In this document: positions 46,014 to 55,180 of the stretch, piece by piece
Layout of the letters: each line of letters opens with the position of its first letter
Numbering within the stretch: position 1 is the stretch's first letter
From: Luteibacter sp. UNCMF331Sha3.1
GTDB taxonomy: Bacteria > Pseudomonadota > Gammaproteobacteria > Xanthomonadales > Rhodanobacteraceae
Length of the DNA: 64,000 nucleotides
Assembly: GCF_900109915.1 (NCBI RefSeq)
Contig: NZ_FOBU01000002.1
Span: 513,170 to 577,169, forward strand
Reading direction: 5' to 3'
The notes under the pieces: generated by a model
Database searches by the model: none
The model's input: only the letters and a program-made list of their open reading frames with translations
Told to the model about the DNA's origin: nothing
Program-made: the position numbers and the translations under genes

Positions 46014-49000
46014 CTTCCGCACCCCAATGGCTGCGCCACGCGTGGTTTCACGCCGCGCTCGGCATCCTCTTCCTTTCCCTGCTGATCTGGTTCGGCGGCC
46101 CGTACCTCGGACTCGGCGACAGCCAGCCGTTGACCGGTGTCGCGGCACGCGTGCTCGCGATACTCGTCGTGTGCGTCGTCTGGACAGGCGCGATCGCCTG
46201 GCGGCATTGGCTGACCGCGCGGCGCAGCCAGCGCATGGGTGCGGAGCTCGCGTCGCAGGCGGATCCCGCGCGAGCCGATGCCGACGCGCGGGCACGCGCG
46301 GAGAACGACGTCCTGCGAACGCGTTTCGCCGAGGCGATGGCACTGTTGCGCAAGCGTCGCGACGGTGGCGGCAACCTCGAACGCCTGCCGTGGTACCTGC
46401 TGATCGGGGCGCCCGGGTCGGGGAAGAGCACGTTGCTCGAACACTCCGGCCTCGAGTTCCCGTTGCTCAAGGCCACGGGGCGTCGTTCGCTGAGCGGTAT
46501 CGGCGGCACGCGACACTGCGACTGGTGGTTCACCGACGACGCCGTGTTCCTCGACACGGCGGGCCGCTACACGACGCAGGACTCCGATCCCCATGCGGAT
46601 GCCTCGGCGTGGGACGGCTTCCTGCAACTGCTTCGCCGGTATCGACGGCGCCGTCCCGTGAACGGCATCGTGCTCACGGTGAGCGCGGTCGAGCTTCTGA
46701 CGATGGGCGAGGAAGCGAGGCAGCGGCACGCGCAGGCCTTGCGCGAGCGGCTCGACGACATCGGCACGCGGCTTGGCATGGCGGTGCCGGTGTACCTGGT
46801 GTTCACCAAGTGCGATCTCGTCGCCGGTTTCCTCGAGTTCTTCGACGGCCTCGATGCCGCCGCGCGCGCCCAGGTCTGGGGCACGACCTTCACGGCGGCG
46901 CAGAGCCTCGACGGGACGGCGCACACGCATCTCGGCGACGCGTTCGATGCGTTGCTCGGGCGTCTTGACGAGCGCGTGATCGAACGCATCCACGCCGAGC
47001 GCGACCTCACCCGGCGAGGCCGGTTGCTCGCGTTCCCGCAGCAGGTGCGCGGTCTGCGCGACACCGTGCTGCCGCTGGTCGCGTCGGTCTTCGGTCGTCA
47101 TAGCTATGGCCGCTCGCCGATGCTCCGCGGCGTTTACATGACATCCGGCACGCAGGAGGGGACGCCGATCGATCGCGTGCTGTCCGTTGTCGGGCGCTCG
47201 TTCGGCATGGCGGGCGCCGTGCCCGCGTCGTCGCGGGCGCAGCGGCGCACCTTCTTCGTCGAGCACCTGATCGCGCGGACGATCCTGCCGGAGGCGGGGT
47301 TCGCCGGTGCGAACCCGGTGGCGCTGCGCCGCCGACGCGTCGTCGAAGCGGCGGCGCTGGGCGGCATCGCGGCGCTCACGATCGCGCTCGTCGTCGGCAT
47401 GGCGATCAGCTACGGCCGCAACGCCGATCACGTGGCGCGCGTCGCGCAGGCGTTGCAGGACTATCCGGCGAACGCGCCGTCGACGCCGACTTCGTTGCGG
47501 GCTTACTACGCGCAGGCACTCGCGCGCCTCGACGTACTGGCGCGCGCGCAGCAGGTGGCCGACGAGGTCCGGCACCCTGTCCCGTGGTCGATGCGCTTCG
47601 GCCTGTATCAGGGTCAATCGCTCTACGACGACGTGCGCGCCGCGCGGTCGCGCGAATTCCAGGCCAGCGTGCTGCCCGGGCTCGCGCTCCAGTTCCGCGA
47701 TGGCCTGCGCGACGCGGCCGACGATCCGCAGCGGCTCTACACGGTGCTCAAGGGCTACCTCATGCTTGGCGAGCCGGCCCATCGCGACGATGCGCAGCTC
47801 GTGCTACTCGCCAGCGAGCGCTGGCGAGAGGTCTTTCCCGACGAGGACACGCTGGTCCAGGCGTTGCAGGACCATTTCAGGGTGCTGTTCGACGGTCGCG
47901 ACGCGTTGCGTGCGTTGCCGGTCGACAACGCGCTGGTGGAGTCGGCGCGCGCGTCGCTTCGCGCGGCCGACCTGGCGACGCTGATCTACGGCAACCTCCG
48001 GATCGACGCCGAGGCGCGCGGCGACGCGCCCGTGCGGCTCGACAGGACGCTCGGCCTGCTCGGCGAGGTGTTCCGCCGCCGCAGCGGTGCGCCGCTGACG
48101 AAGCCGTTGCCGGCGCTGTACACGCGCCCGGTGTTCGCGGCGATGGTCAGCGGGGCGCCGTCCGGCCGTATCGCGGAGGCGGTCGCCCGCTTCGCGAAGG
48201 ACGACTGGGTCTTCGGCGCGACGGCGACCGATCCCGTGAGCCGCGCGTCGCTGACGACACAGGTCCGCACGCTCTACGTCGACGATTACATCCGCGCCTG
48301 GGACGGCCTCATCGGCGATCTCGAACTGCCTGCGGTATCCAGCGTGCAGGAAGCGAGCGGCGTCGCCTCGCGCCTTGCAGCCCCGGGTTCGCCGTTGAAG
48401 GCGCTGCTGCTCCTCGTTCGCGACAACACCACCGACCTGCTTCGCGACACGGGCTCGCGCACCGACACGACGGCCGGACGTATCGCGGGCGTCGCCGAGG
48501 CGCGCGCGACGCAGCGGGCGACGAGTCGCAGCGAGATCGCGCGCGTGATCGCCGAAGGCAACGCCACCGGCACGAGCCGATCGTCGACGCCTGCCGACGC
48601 GCCCATCGTCGAGCATTTCGCCGCGCTGAACCGCCTCACGGATGGCACGGCCGGCGCGATGCCGCTCGACCGCACGCTCGCGACGCTGGACCAGCTGAGC
48701 AAGACGTTGCTGACGACGCGTCCGGGAGCGGAGAGCGTCGGGCAGACCGATCCCGCGCTGGCGACGATGCGGCAGGACGCGGCGCAGTTGCCGCCGCCGC
48801 TTTCGGCGTGGCTGGGCGGGCTTGCCGGCAACAGCGAATCGCTCGTCGGCAAGGGCGCGACGGGCGCGCTGGCGAACGGTTTCCGCGAAGCGGCGGGTGC
48901 CGATTGCGCGCGCTTCGTGCAGGGACGGTATCCCTTCGTCGCGGGCAGCGCCAACGACATTCCGCTGCAGGACTTCGCGGCGCTCTTCGGCAACGGCGGA

Positions 49001-49549
49001 CGCTTCGATGCCTACTTCCGGCAGACTCTGGCGAACGTCGTCGACACCAGCGGGGCCAGCTGGCGTTTCCGCGACGGCGCGCCCGCGAATGGCGGTGCGC
49101 CCGTGCTGGCGTCGGCACAGCTCGCCGACACCATCCGTCAGGTGTATTTCAGGGACGGACCGCGCCCGCAGGTCGGCTTCACGATATCGCTCACGACACC
49201 GCCGCCGGGGATCGGCCGGATGACGATCGCCGTGGATGGACAGGTCTTCGAATACAAGGCTGGCCAGCCGTCGGCACCGGTGGCGATGCAATGGCCGGGA
49301 CCGACACCGGGCATGACGCGTGTCGACGCGTGGGATACGTCGGGCCAGCCCCTTCCCGCGCTCGTCTATGCCGGCGAATGGGGCCTGTTCCATGCGCTCG
49401 ATGCGGCATCGTTGCAACGCCGCACGGAAACGCGTTACGGCGCGTCGTTCGGCTTCGGCACCGTGCGCGCGAACGTCGACATCGACGCGGCGAGCCTGCG
49501 CAATCCGTTCGGCGACAACAGCGTCCGCCGCTTCCGGTGCCCCGCATGA
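46010..49549 (+). CDS. tssM: T6SS inner-membrane protein TssM (IcmF)
   Basis: 1179 residues from the ATG at 46010 (ATGA overlap with tssL). TssM spans the inner membrane and periplasm, forming the core of the membrane complex with TssL. Two N-terminal membrane segments (about 13-33 and 45-65), a cytoplasmic NTPase domain with Walker A GAPGSGKS at 133-140, a third membrane segment near 450-467, and a long periplasmic IcmF-related C-terminus. The Walker motif is intact, unlike in some TssM proteins. The stop overlaps tagF by 4 bp. Confidence 0.96.
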   Translation: MTSAPQWLRHAWFHAALGILFLSLLIWFGGPYLGLGDSQPLTGVAARVLAILVVCVVWTGAIAWRHWLTARRSQRMGAELASQADPARADADARARAENDVLRTRFAEAMALLRKRRDGGGNLERLPWYLLIGAPGSGKSTLLEHSGLEFPLLKATGRRSLSGIGGTRHCDWWFTDDAVFLDTAGRYTTQDSDPHADASAWDGFLQLLRRYRRRRPVNGIVLTVSAVELLTMGEEARQRHAQALRERLDDIGTRLGMAVPVYLVFTKCDLVAGFLEFFDGLDAAARAQVWGTTFTAAQSLDGTAHTHLGDAFDALLGRLDERVIERIHAERDLTRRGRLLAFPQQVRGLRDTVLPLVASVFGRHSYGRSPMLRGVYMTSGTQEGTPIDRVLSVVGRSFGMAGAVPASSRAQRRTFFVEHLIARTILPEAGFAGANPVALRRRRVVEAAALGGIAALTIALVVGMAISYGRNADHVARVAQALQDYPANAPSTPTSLRAYYAQALARLDVLARAQQVADEVRHPVPWSMRFGLYQGQSLYDDVRAARSREFQASVLPGLALQFRDGLRDAADDPQRLYTVLKGYLMLGEPAHRDDAQLVLLASERWREVFPDEDTLVQALQDHFRVLFDGRDALRALPVDNALVESARASLRAADLATLIYGNLRIDAEARGDAPVRLDRTLGLLGEVFRRRSGAPLTKPLPALYTRPVFAAMVSGAPSGRIAEAVARFAKDDWVFGATATDPVSRASLTTQVRTLYVDDYIRAWDGLIGDLELPAVSSVQEASGVASRLAAPGSPLKALLLLVRDNTTDLLRDTGSRTDTTAGRIAGVAEARATQRATSRSEIARVIAEGNATGTSRSSTPADAPIVEHFAALNRLTDGTAGAMPLDRTLATLDQLSKTLLTTRPGAESVGQTDPALATMRQDAAQLPPPLSAWLGGLAGNSESLVGKGATGALANGFREAAGADCARFVQGRYPFVAGSANDIPLQDFAALFGNGGRFDAYFRQTLANVVDTSGASWRFRDGAPANGGAPVLASAQLADTIRQVYFRDGPRPQVGFTISLTTPPPGIGRMTIAVDGQVFEYKAGQPSAPVAMQWPGPTPGMTRVDAWDTSGQPLPALVYAGEWGLFHALDAASLQRRTETRYGASFGFGTVRANVDIDAASLRNPFGDNSVRRFRCPA

Positions 49550-50127
49550 GCGCGCTCGTCCCGCCCGCGGCAGGCTTCCACGGCAAGTTGCCGGGCGCCG
49601 GCGATTTCGTGCAACGCCGGCTGCCCGCGGCGTTCGTCGATCCGTGGGACCGCGCCTGGGAGGCGTCTCTTGCCGGCCTGGCGGAGCGGCATGGCGACGG
49701 ATGGCGCGAACGGTTCCTCGACATGCCCTCGTGGCGTTTTGCCCTGGCGTCGTCGGTCTGCGGTCCCCTGCCGTGGGTGGGCGTGGTGACGCCCTCGACA
49801 GACCGTGTCGGTCGCGTCTTCCCGCTGGTGATCGCCTCGCCGTCGACACCCGACGCGTGCGGCTGGCCCGGCCTGCCTTCCACGCGATGGTTCGCGGCGG
49901 TCGAGCGTTGCCTGTGCCACGGCCGTGCCGACGGCACGCCCGCGGCGTTCGACGCGATCGTCTCGTCGCTCCCCGACGCTCGCGCGATGAGCGGTGGGTG
50001 GCGCGCGCCGCGGGGCGGCAGCATGCACGCGCTCTGGTGGCGGGGCGACGATCCGCACGCGGGTACGTGGCGCGCCGGCCTGCCCGAAGACATCGACGAA
50101 TTGCGGACCGGAGCCGCCTGCGCATGA
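49546..50127 (+). CDS. tagF: T6SS-associated regulator TagF
   Basis: 193 residues from the ATG at 49546, overlapping tssM by 4 bp. TagF is a post-translational repressor of T6SS that works beside the PpkA/PppA/FHA pathway. The N-terminus AGFHGKLPGAGDFVQRRLP and the DPWDRAWEASLAG, WRFALASSVCGPLPWVGV and DRVGRVFPL segments are characteristic. It overlaps the phosphatase gene by 4 bp, so these control genes are tightly coupled. Confidence 0.94.
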   Translation: MSALVPPAAGFHGKLPGAGDFVQRRLPAAFVDPWDRAWEASLAGLAERHGDGWRERFLDMPSWRFALASSVCGPLPWVGVVTPSTDRVGRVFPLVIASPSTPDACGWPGLPSTRWFAAVERCLCHGRADGTPAAFDAIVSSLPDARAMSGGWRAPRGGSMHALWWRGDDPHAGTWRAGLPEDIDELRTGAACA

Positions 50128-50852
50128 CGATGCACTACCGATCCGCCGGACGGACCGATACCGGTCACGTCCGGCGTCATAACGAAGACGCCATCCTCGA
50201 CGCACCCGCGCAAGGGATCTGGGCGGTCGCCGATGGACTCGGCGGCCACGCCGCGGGGGACGTCGCCAGCCGTATGGTCGTGGAGGGCCTGCGTGCGTTA
50301 CCCCGCGTGGCGGACATCGCCGATCGCATGGATGCGATCGAAGACGAACTGCTCCGCGTGAACCATGCGCTCCGCCGGATGGCCCGCGAACGGCGCGTCG
50401 ACGCCATCGCGTCGACGGTCGTGCTGCTGGTGCACGTACCGGGCGCGCTGCTCTGCGGCTGGGTGGGCGACAGCCGCGCTTACGGCTTCGAGCACGGCGC
50501 GCTGCGCCTGCTGACGCGCGATCACGTCCACGGCGATCGCGAGGACGAGACGCGATTCGGTGCGGGCCCCGCGCGGTCGACGGCCGGCGTGCTGACCCGT
50601 GCGGTCGGCGCCGAGGATCGGCTCTACGTCGACTGGAAGGTGATTCCCTGCCGGCCGGGCACGGCGTTCGTGCTGTGCTCCGACGGTATCAACAAGGAAC
50701 TGAGCGACGCAGAGATCGAGGCGTGTTGCCGCCGCGACGGGGAGCCCGCGACGCTGCTCGCGAGCCTCGTCGACGGTGCGCTCGCCCGCGCCGGTCGCGA
50801 CAACGTGTCGGCCGTGGTGGTGCGGATCGACGATAACGAGGAAACACGATGA
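50124..50852 (+). CDS. pppA: PP2C-family serine/threonine phosphatase of the T6SS (PppA)
   Basis: 242 residues from the ATG at 50124. It should remove phosphate from PpkA targets and switch T6SS off. PP2C metal-site motifs are present in order: TDTGHVRRHNEDA, VADGLGGHAAGDVAS, GWVGDSRAYGF, CSDGI and AGRDNVSAVVV. All key aspartates are in place. Overlaps with tagF and ppkA (4 bp each) match the usual kinase-phosphatase pairing. Confidence 0.95.
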   Translation: MTMHYRSAGRTDTGHVRRHNEDAILDAPAQGIWAVADGLGGHAAGDVASRMVVEGLRALPRVADIADRMDAIEDELLRVNHALRRMARERRVDAIASTVVLLVHVPGALLCGWVGDSRAYGFEHGALRLLTRDHVHGDREDETRFGAGPARSTAGVLTRAVGAEDRLYVDWKVIPCRPGTAFVLCSDGINKELSDAEIEACCRRDGEPATLLASLVDGALARAGRDNVSAVVVRIDDNEETR

Positions 50853-53731
50853 ACGAACACGACGACGACGCGACGCGCGTGGATCCGGTCCGCGGCACGC
50901 CCCGTCCGGACGACGACGCCACCGTGGTCAATCCGCTGCACACCGCGGCGGGAGAGGGCACGGCGACGGCGTCGGCTTCGCGTGGCACCGGCGAAAGCGG
51001 GTGGCGAAGGATCGCCGACCTCGCGCAGGGCGAGCGGATCGGCACGGGCAGCCTGCTGAAGCATCGCTTCCATCTCGAGCGCGAACTCGGACGCGGCGGC
51101 ATGGGCGTCGTGTACCTCGCACGCGACGAACGCAAGGTCGAAGCGCGCGATCGCGATCCGTACGTGGCGGTGAAGGTGCTCAACGACGAGTTCCGCAAGC
51201 ATCCCGACGCGCTGGTGGCGCTGCAGCGCGAGGCGCGCCGCGCGCAGCAGGTGGCCAACGATCACATCGTGCGCGTGTACGATTTCGACAAGGACGGCAC
51301 CAACGTCTTCATGACGATGGAGTACGTCGAGGGCAGCGACCTGCGCACGCTGATCCGTGGCAAGGCGCGCGACGGCATGGCGTTCGTCGATGCGTGGCCC
51401 CTGATCGAGGGCATGGGCGAGGCGCTGCAGCGCGCCCATGCCGCGGGCATCGTGCACTCGGACTTCAAGCCAGGCAACGTGATGGTGACGACGGGCGGCG
51501 TCGCCAAGGTGTTCGACTTCGGCATCGCGCGCGCGGGCAAGCTCGGGGCCGACGCCGGCGACGATCGCACCGTGTTCGACGCCGGCACGCTGGGTGCGAT
51601 GACGCCGGCCTACGCCAGCCTCGACATGCTCCAGGGCAAGCCGCCATCGCCGGCCGACGACGTCTACGCGTTCGGTTGCGTGGTGTTCGAGCTGCTCACC
51701 GGCCGCCACCCGTTCGACAAGGCGAATGCGGAGGAAGCGCTGGCGCAGGGACGTCGCCCGCCTGCGGTGCCCGGCCTCGACAAGCGACAGTACAAGGCGC
51801 TTTGCGACGCCGTCGCGTTCGACGGTGCGCGGCGCGGCGGCGACATCGCGCACGTGATCGACGGACTGCGCCCGCGCCGCTGGCGCGAGCGTGCGACGCC
51901 CTGGCTCCTGGCCGGTGGCGTGATGCTCGCACTGGCGGCGGGTGGCACCTGGGTCGCGCAGACGCAGGTCGAACGGCACCACGTGGCGGAGACGCTGCGT
52001 CGCCTCGCGCCCGGTCAGGCGGACGGCTTCCGCGACGAAGACGGTCTGCGCACGGCACTCGCGGCGCTCGACGGCGACGAGCGTCGTCGCGTCGTGGTGG
52101 ACGGTGCGGACGCGATCGACGGGTTCCTCGTGCGCCTCGTCGCGTCGCACTGGGATCCGGCGCACGGGCGTTTCGACTATCCGGCGGCCGTGCGTACCTT
52201 CGGGCTGCGCGCCGAACTGAAGAGCTTCGCGCCGAAGCTCGATCGCCGGCGTGACGAGGTGACGCACGAGCGCGACGAGGCGCTCAACCGGCTCGACACC
52301 GCCTTGAGCCAGGCGATCCTCGCCAATCGGCTGTTCGGCGACGGCAACGACGATGCGCCCGCCATCCTCGCGCGCATCCGGCAGATCGATCCGGCCAGCC
52401 GCCTGCTCTCCAATCCGGAGCTCGAGCTGAAGCTGGACATGGCGGTGAGCGACAGCGCGAAGGCTGGCGACCTGCCCGGGGCGACCGCGCACCTCGCTGT
52501 CGCGCGGCGCATGCTGCCCTCGTCCACGCGGCTGGCGGCACGCGCGCTCGCACTCGCACAGCCGCCGGCGACGGCGTCGACGGCATCACCCGCCGAAAGC
52601 CCGACATCCGCGTCCGCGCCTGACCTGCGCGAGGCCGAGCACGAAGCGCGCCTCGAATCGTTGCGCCATGCGGCGGCGGCAGGCGACCTGGCGAAGGCGG
52701 TCGAGAGCTTCCAGGCCTTGCGTGTCATCGACGGGGGTGCGGTGCAGACGGACGACGAAGCGGCGAACCTGCTCACGGCGGCGTTTCTCGACGCGGCGCG
52801 CGATGCGTGTCGGGCCGGCCACTGGAAAGACGCGGCGGAGCGCATCGACAGCGCGCTGACCGTGATCGGCGAGCGTGACGACCTGCGCCGTGCGCAGACC
52901 CGCTACGACCTAGCGCTGGCCGTGATGAACGCGGGCAAGGCGCCTGGCGTGGTGCCTGCCGTGCAGGACGACCTACGCAAACGCCTCGCGGCGGTGCAGA
53001 CGAACGACCCGCAGGGCCTGAAGGACCTCGAAGCGGCGATGGTCGCGTCGAAGGCCTTGCCCGAGGGTTCCCTTTCGGCGGTCATCGGGAAACTACACGC
53101 GGTGCCCGTCGCGCCGCCCGATCCGTGCGCACGCCGTGGCCTCGCGGGCACGGCGCGCGAGTGCTTCGACACGTTCTCGGCCGGCGCGCATGGCCCGGCG
53201 CTGATCGTCGTTCCGCGCTCGCCGAAGCCCTTCGCGATGACGCGCACGGAGATCACGGTCGGCAACCTCGATCAGTACTGCCGTGCGACGCGCACCTGTG
53301 CGGTCTCCCGAGGCATCGCGCCCACGGAGCCCGCGCGCTCCGTACCGGTGGCGTTCGCACAGCGATATGCCGCGTGGCTCACCCAGGTGAGCGGGCACGT
53401 CTACCGCCTTCCGTCCGACGACGAGTGGCTGCTGGCCGCGCGCGCGAACGCCGGATGGGACAGCAAGGACGTGGATTGCGGCGCGTCTTCCTCGGGCATC
53501 GGACGGCTGATGAAAGCGCCGGATTTCGGCACGCATGGCGCCGCGAACCCGTGGGGTCTGGTGGATCTCACGGGCAGCGTCTGGGAGTGGACCACGAAGG
53601 GACGCGGGCTCGCGGTGCGCGGCGGCAGCTACCGTAGCGGCGGCGACGCCTGTTCCGTCGGTACCGTCCGTGCCAGCGACGGTTCGGCGGAGCGCGACGT
53701 CGGTTTCCGCCTCGTCAGGGAGGTCCGCTGA
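50849..53731 (+). CDS. ppkA: T6SS serine/threonine kinase PpkA with periplasmic FGE-sulfatase-like domain
   Basis: 960 residues. The N-terminus has two Thr-centred acidic motifs, DDDATRVDP (Thr9) and DDDATVVNP (Thr25). The Hanks-type kinase domain (about 70-340) has the G-loop GRGGMG, Lys109, the catalytic loop HSDFKPGN (Asp205; Ser replaces the usual Arg, Phe the usual Leu) and DFG at 223-225. One membrane segment near 350-372 leads to a helical, Ala-rich periplasmic region, and a C-terminal FGE-sulfatase/SUMF1-type domain with MTRTEITVGN, YRLPSDDEWLLAAR, WGLVDLTGSVWEW and VRGGSY. Such domains sense outside signals in T6SS kinases. One base is shared with the next gene. Confidence 0.94.
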   Translation: MNEHDDDATRVDPVRGTPRPDDDATVVNPLHTAAGEGTATASASRGTGESGWRRIADLAQGERIGTGSLLKHRFHLERELGRGGMGVVYLARDERKVEARDRDPYVAVKVLNDEFRKHPDALVALQREARRAQQVANDHIVRVYDFDKDGTNVFMTMEYVEGSDLRTLIRGKARDGMAFVDAWPLIEGMGEALQRAHAAGIVHSDFKPGNVMVTTGGVAKVFDFGIARAGKLGADAGDDRTVFDAGTLGAMTPAYASLDMLQGKPPSPADDVYAFGCVVFELLTGRHPFDKANAEEALAQGRRPPAVPGLDKRQYKALCDAVAFDGARRGGDIAHVIDGLRPRRWRERATPWLLAGGVMLALAAGGTWVAQTQVERHHVAETLRRLAPGQADGFRDEDGLRTALAALDGDERRRVVVDGADAIDGFLVRLVASHWDPAHGRFDYPAAVRTFGLRAELKSFAPKLDRRRDEVTHERDEALNRLDTALSQAILANRLFGDGNDDAPAILARIRQIDPASRLLSNPELELKLDMAVSDSAKAGDLPGATAHLAVARRMLPSSTRLAARALALAQPPATASTASPAESPTSASAPDLREAEHEARLESLRHAAAAGDLAKAVESFQALRVIDGGAVQTDDEAANLLTAAFLDAARDACRAGHWKDAAERIDSALTVIGERDDLRRAQTRYDLALAVMNAGKAPGVVPAVQDDLRKRLAAVQTNDPQGLKDLEAAMVASKALPEGSLSAVIGKLHAVPVAPPDPCARRGLAGTARECFDTFSAGAHGPALIVVPRSPKPFAMTRTEITVGNLDQYCRATRTCAVSRGIAPTEPARSVPVAFAQRYAAWLTQVSGHVYRLPSDDEWLLAARANAGWDSKDVDCGASSSGIGRLMKAPDFGTHGAANPWGLVDLTGSVWEWTTKGRGLAVRGGSYRSGGDACSVGTVRASDGSAERDVGFRLVREVR

Positions 53732-54027
53732 TGGACTGGGACACGGGCTTCGATCGCGAACTGGATGCACTCAACGACGCGCACAGCCGTGCGCGCATCG
53801 GTACGCCGGAGTACCGGCTGCGTCGTCGCATGCTATTGCGCACGCTGCCGCGCCGAAGAGGCGGCGCGACGCACACGTTGCGGCGGCCCGCGAGTGCCGC
53901 GCCGGTCGTGCGCGCGTTGCCGATGCGGCGGGCGGTGGTCGTGCGGCCGAGGACGGCGTGGCGATGGTGGCTTGCGGGGGCGATCGTCGCGTTGGTAGCG
54001 GGTGTGCTGGTCTGCCGGGCGCTTTAA
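53731..54027 (+). CDS. small tail-anchored membrane protein at the end of the T6SS operon
   Basis: 98 residues, starting in the TGATG overlap with ppkA. The N-terminal half is acidic then strongly basic (RLRRRMLLRTLPRRRGG), and the C-terminus is one hydrophobic helix (about 76-97, WWLAGAIVALVAGVLVCRAL) ending the protein. No family is recognised. The tight coupling to ppkA suggests a small partner of the kinase or of the membrane complex. It is a real gene by overlap and codon pattern; the function is unknown. Confidence 0.7.
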   Translation: MDWDTGFDRELDALNDAHSRARIGTPEYRLRRRMLLRTLPRRRGGATHTLRRPASAAPVVRALPMRRAVVVRPRTAWRWWLAGAIVALVAGVLVCRAL

Positions 54028-54095
54028 GCTCGGCTGCGCCATCGCGTTGGGCGCGTGCACGGACGTGGCTGCGCCGTGGAGCAAGAGCAGCCGTC

Positions 54096-54115
54096 ACCCC
54101 GGCGTACGCCGGGGT
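54096..54115. repeat. 20-bp perfect palindrome between convergent T6SS units
   Basis: ACCCCGGCGTACGCCGGGGT is a perfect 20-bp palindrome in the 136-bp gap between the plus-strand T6SS operon and the end of tssA. It could form a hairpin on both transcripts and separate the convergent units. There is no T-tract, so termination would not be of the classical type. Confidence 0.6.
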
Positions 54116-54163
54116 CTACCGCCTCGGTTTCCGGCCGGCGACGGAGCCGACGCTGAGGTGGCC

Positions 54164-55180
54164 TCAGGCATCGCGTCCGTCGCCCGACAGCACCTGGAAT
54201 TCCGCCAGGCCGCCGGGGGCGATGGCTTTGAGCAGGTCCGCGAAGCCGAGGCCGACGAGGCTTCGTGCGCGCTGAAGAAGCGGCGGGATGGGGCTCGACG
54301 GTTCGTGGATCGCGTACCACGCACAGATTTCGTCGAGCATGCGCACGACATCGGCGGCGCCCTGGATCGGGCCACGCGCCTCTCTCGACGATACGGGCGT
54401 CGCCTCGGCATCCGTCGACGCATCCGCATCGCGAGCGGCGACGGCATCGGGTGCGCGAGCCGAAACGTACGGTTGCACGAACGCCTGCAGCTCACGCAGG
54501 TCGCGGACGAGCGCGTCGAGTTCCGGACCGCTGCCGGGCGTGCGTTCGTCGAAGAGGTGGCCAATAGCGCGTGTGTGATCGAGACCTGTCGCGATCGCGT
54601 CGTGGAACTGGACGAGCGTATCGACGTCCACCTGCTGCATGACGGAGTCGACGTGTTCTTGCGTGACCGCGACGGCGCCGTCGGTGGGCTTGACGCTGCC
54701 GGCGAGCACACGCAGGTCGCGCAGTGAGAAGCCACCGAGGCGTTCGGCGCGCACGAGATGGGCCACGCGCAGCTGGCCAAGCATCGCGTCGGGCGACGAC
54801 AGCGCTGCGAGCGCATTGACGCGTTCGGTGGTGTCGCCATCGTCGGGGGCGGGATGCACGTCGTCCCAGTAGCGCTCGAGCAGACCGCGGACCAGCGCGA
54901 TGCCCTCCGCCCATGCCGGAAACCCGCCGGTGTGCAGGCGGGCGGTCGCGAGGTGGATGGCGACGCGCAGGTCGCGCGTGCGGGTCGCCACGTCTTCGGC
55001 CTGCCTTGCGACATCGCGCCATTCAGGCGACTCGGCCTGCTTCACCGAGTCGCCCACGACGCGTTCCGCGCGCGGCGACGCGAGCGTTTCCAGGGCGAGG
55101 AACGCGGCGTCGTATTCGAGGTTCGGGCCGCACGGCGCATCCGGATCGAGCGGCTGAAGAAGGGTGTCAGTGGTATCCAT
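54164..55180 (-). CDS. tssA: T6SS protein TssA (ImpA N-terminal domain)
   Basis: 338 residues from the ATG at 55180. The ImpA_N region (about 8-150) has LLQPLDPDAPCGPNLEYDAAF, SPEWRDVARQAED and TRDLRVAIHLATARL. The C-terminal part has ICAWYAIHEPSSPIPPLLQR and LKAIAPGGLAEFQVLSG, typical of the short TssA type. TssA primes tube and sheath assembly at the baseplate. It is on the opposite strand, converging on the main operon. It shares a 14-bp overlap with the LysR regulator gene upstream, so the two are one transcript. Confidence 0.94.
   Translation of the reverse strand: MDTTDTLLQPLDPDAPCGPNLEYDAAFLALETLASPRAERVVGDSVKQAESPEWRDVARQAEDVATRTRDLRVAIHLATARLHTGGFPAWAEGIALVRGLLERYWDDVHPAPDDGDTTERVNALAALSSPDAMLGQLRVAHLVRAERLGGFSLRDLRVLAGSVKPTDGAVAVTQEHVDSVMQQVDVDTLVQFHDAIATGLDHTRAIGHLFDERTPGSGPELDALVRDLRELQAFVQPYVSARAPDAVAARDADASTDAEATPVSSREARGPIQGAADVVRMLDEICAWYAIHEPSSPIPPLLQRARSLVGLGFADLLKAIAPGGLAEFQVLSGDGRDA

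Noticed and set aside
47804-50125. Very long antisense open frame opposite tssM, tagF and pppA
   Set aside because: Arg-rich low-complexity translation with no family motif; opposite firmly identified genes. Typical high-GC shadow frame.
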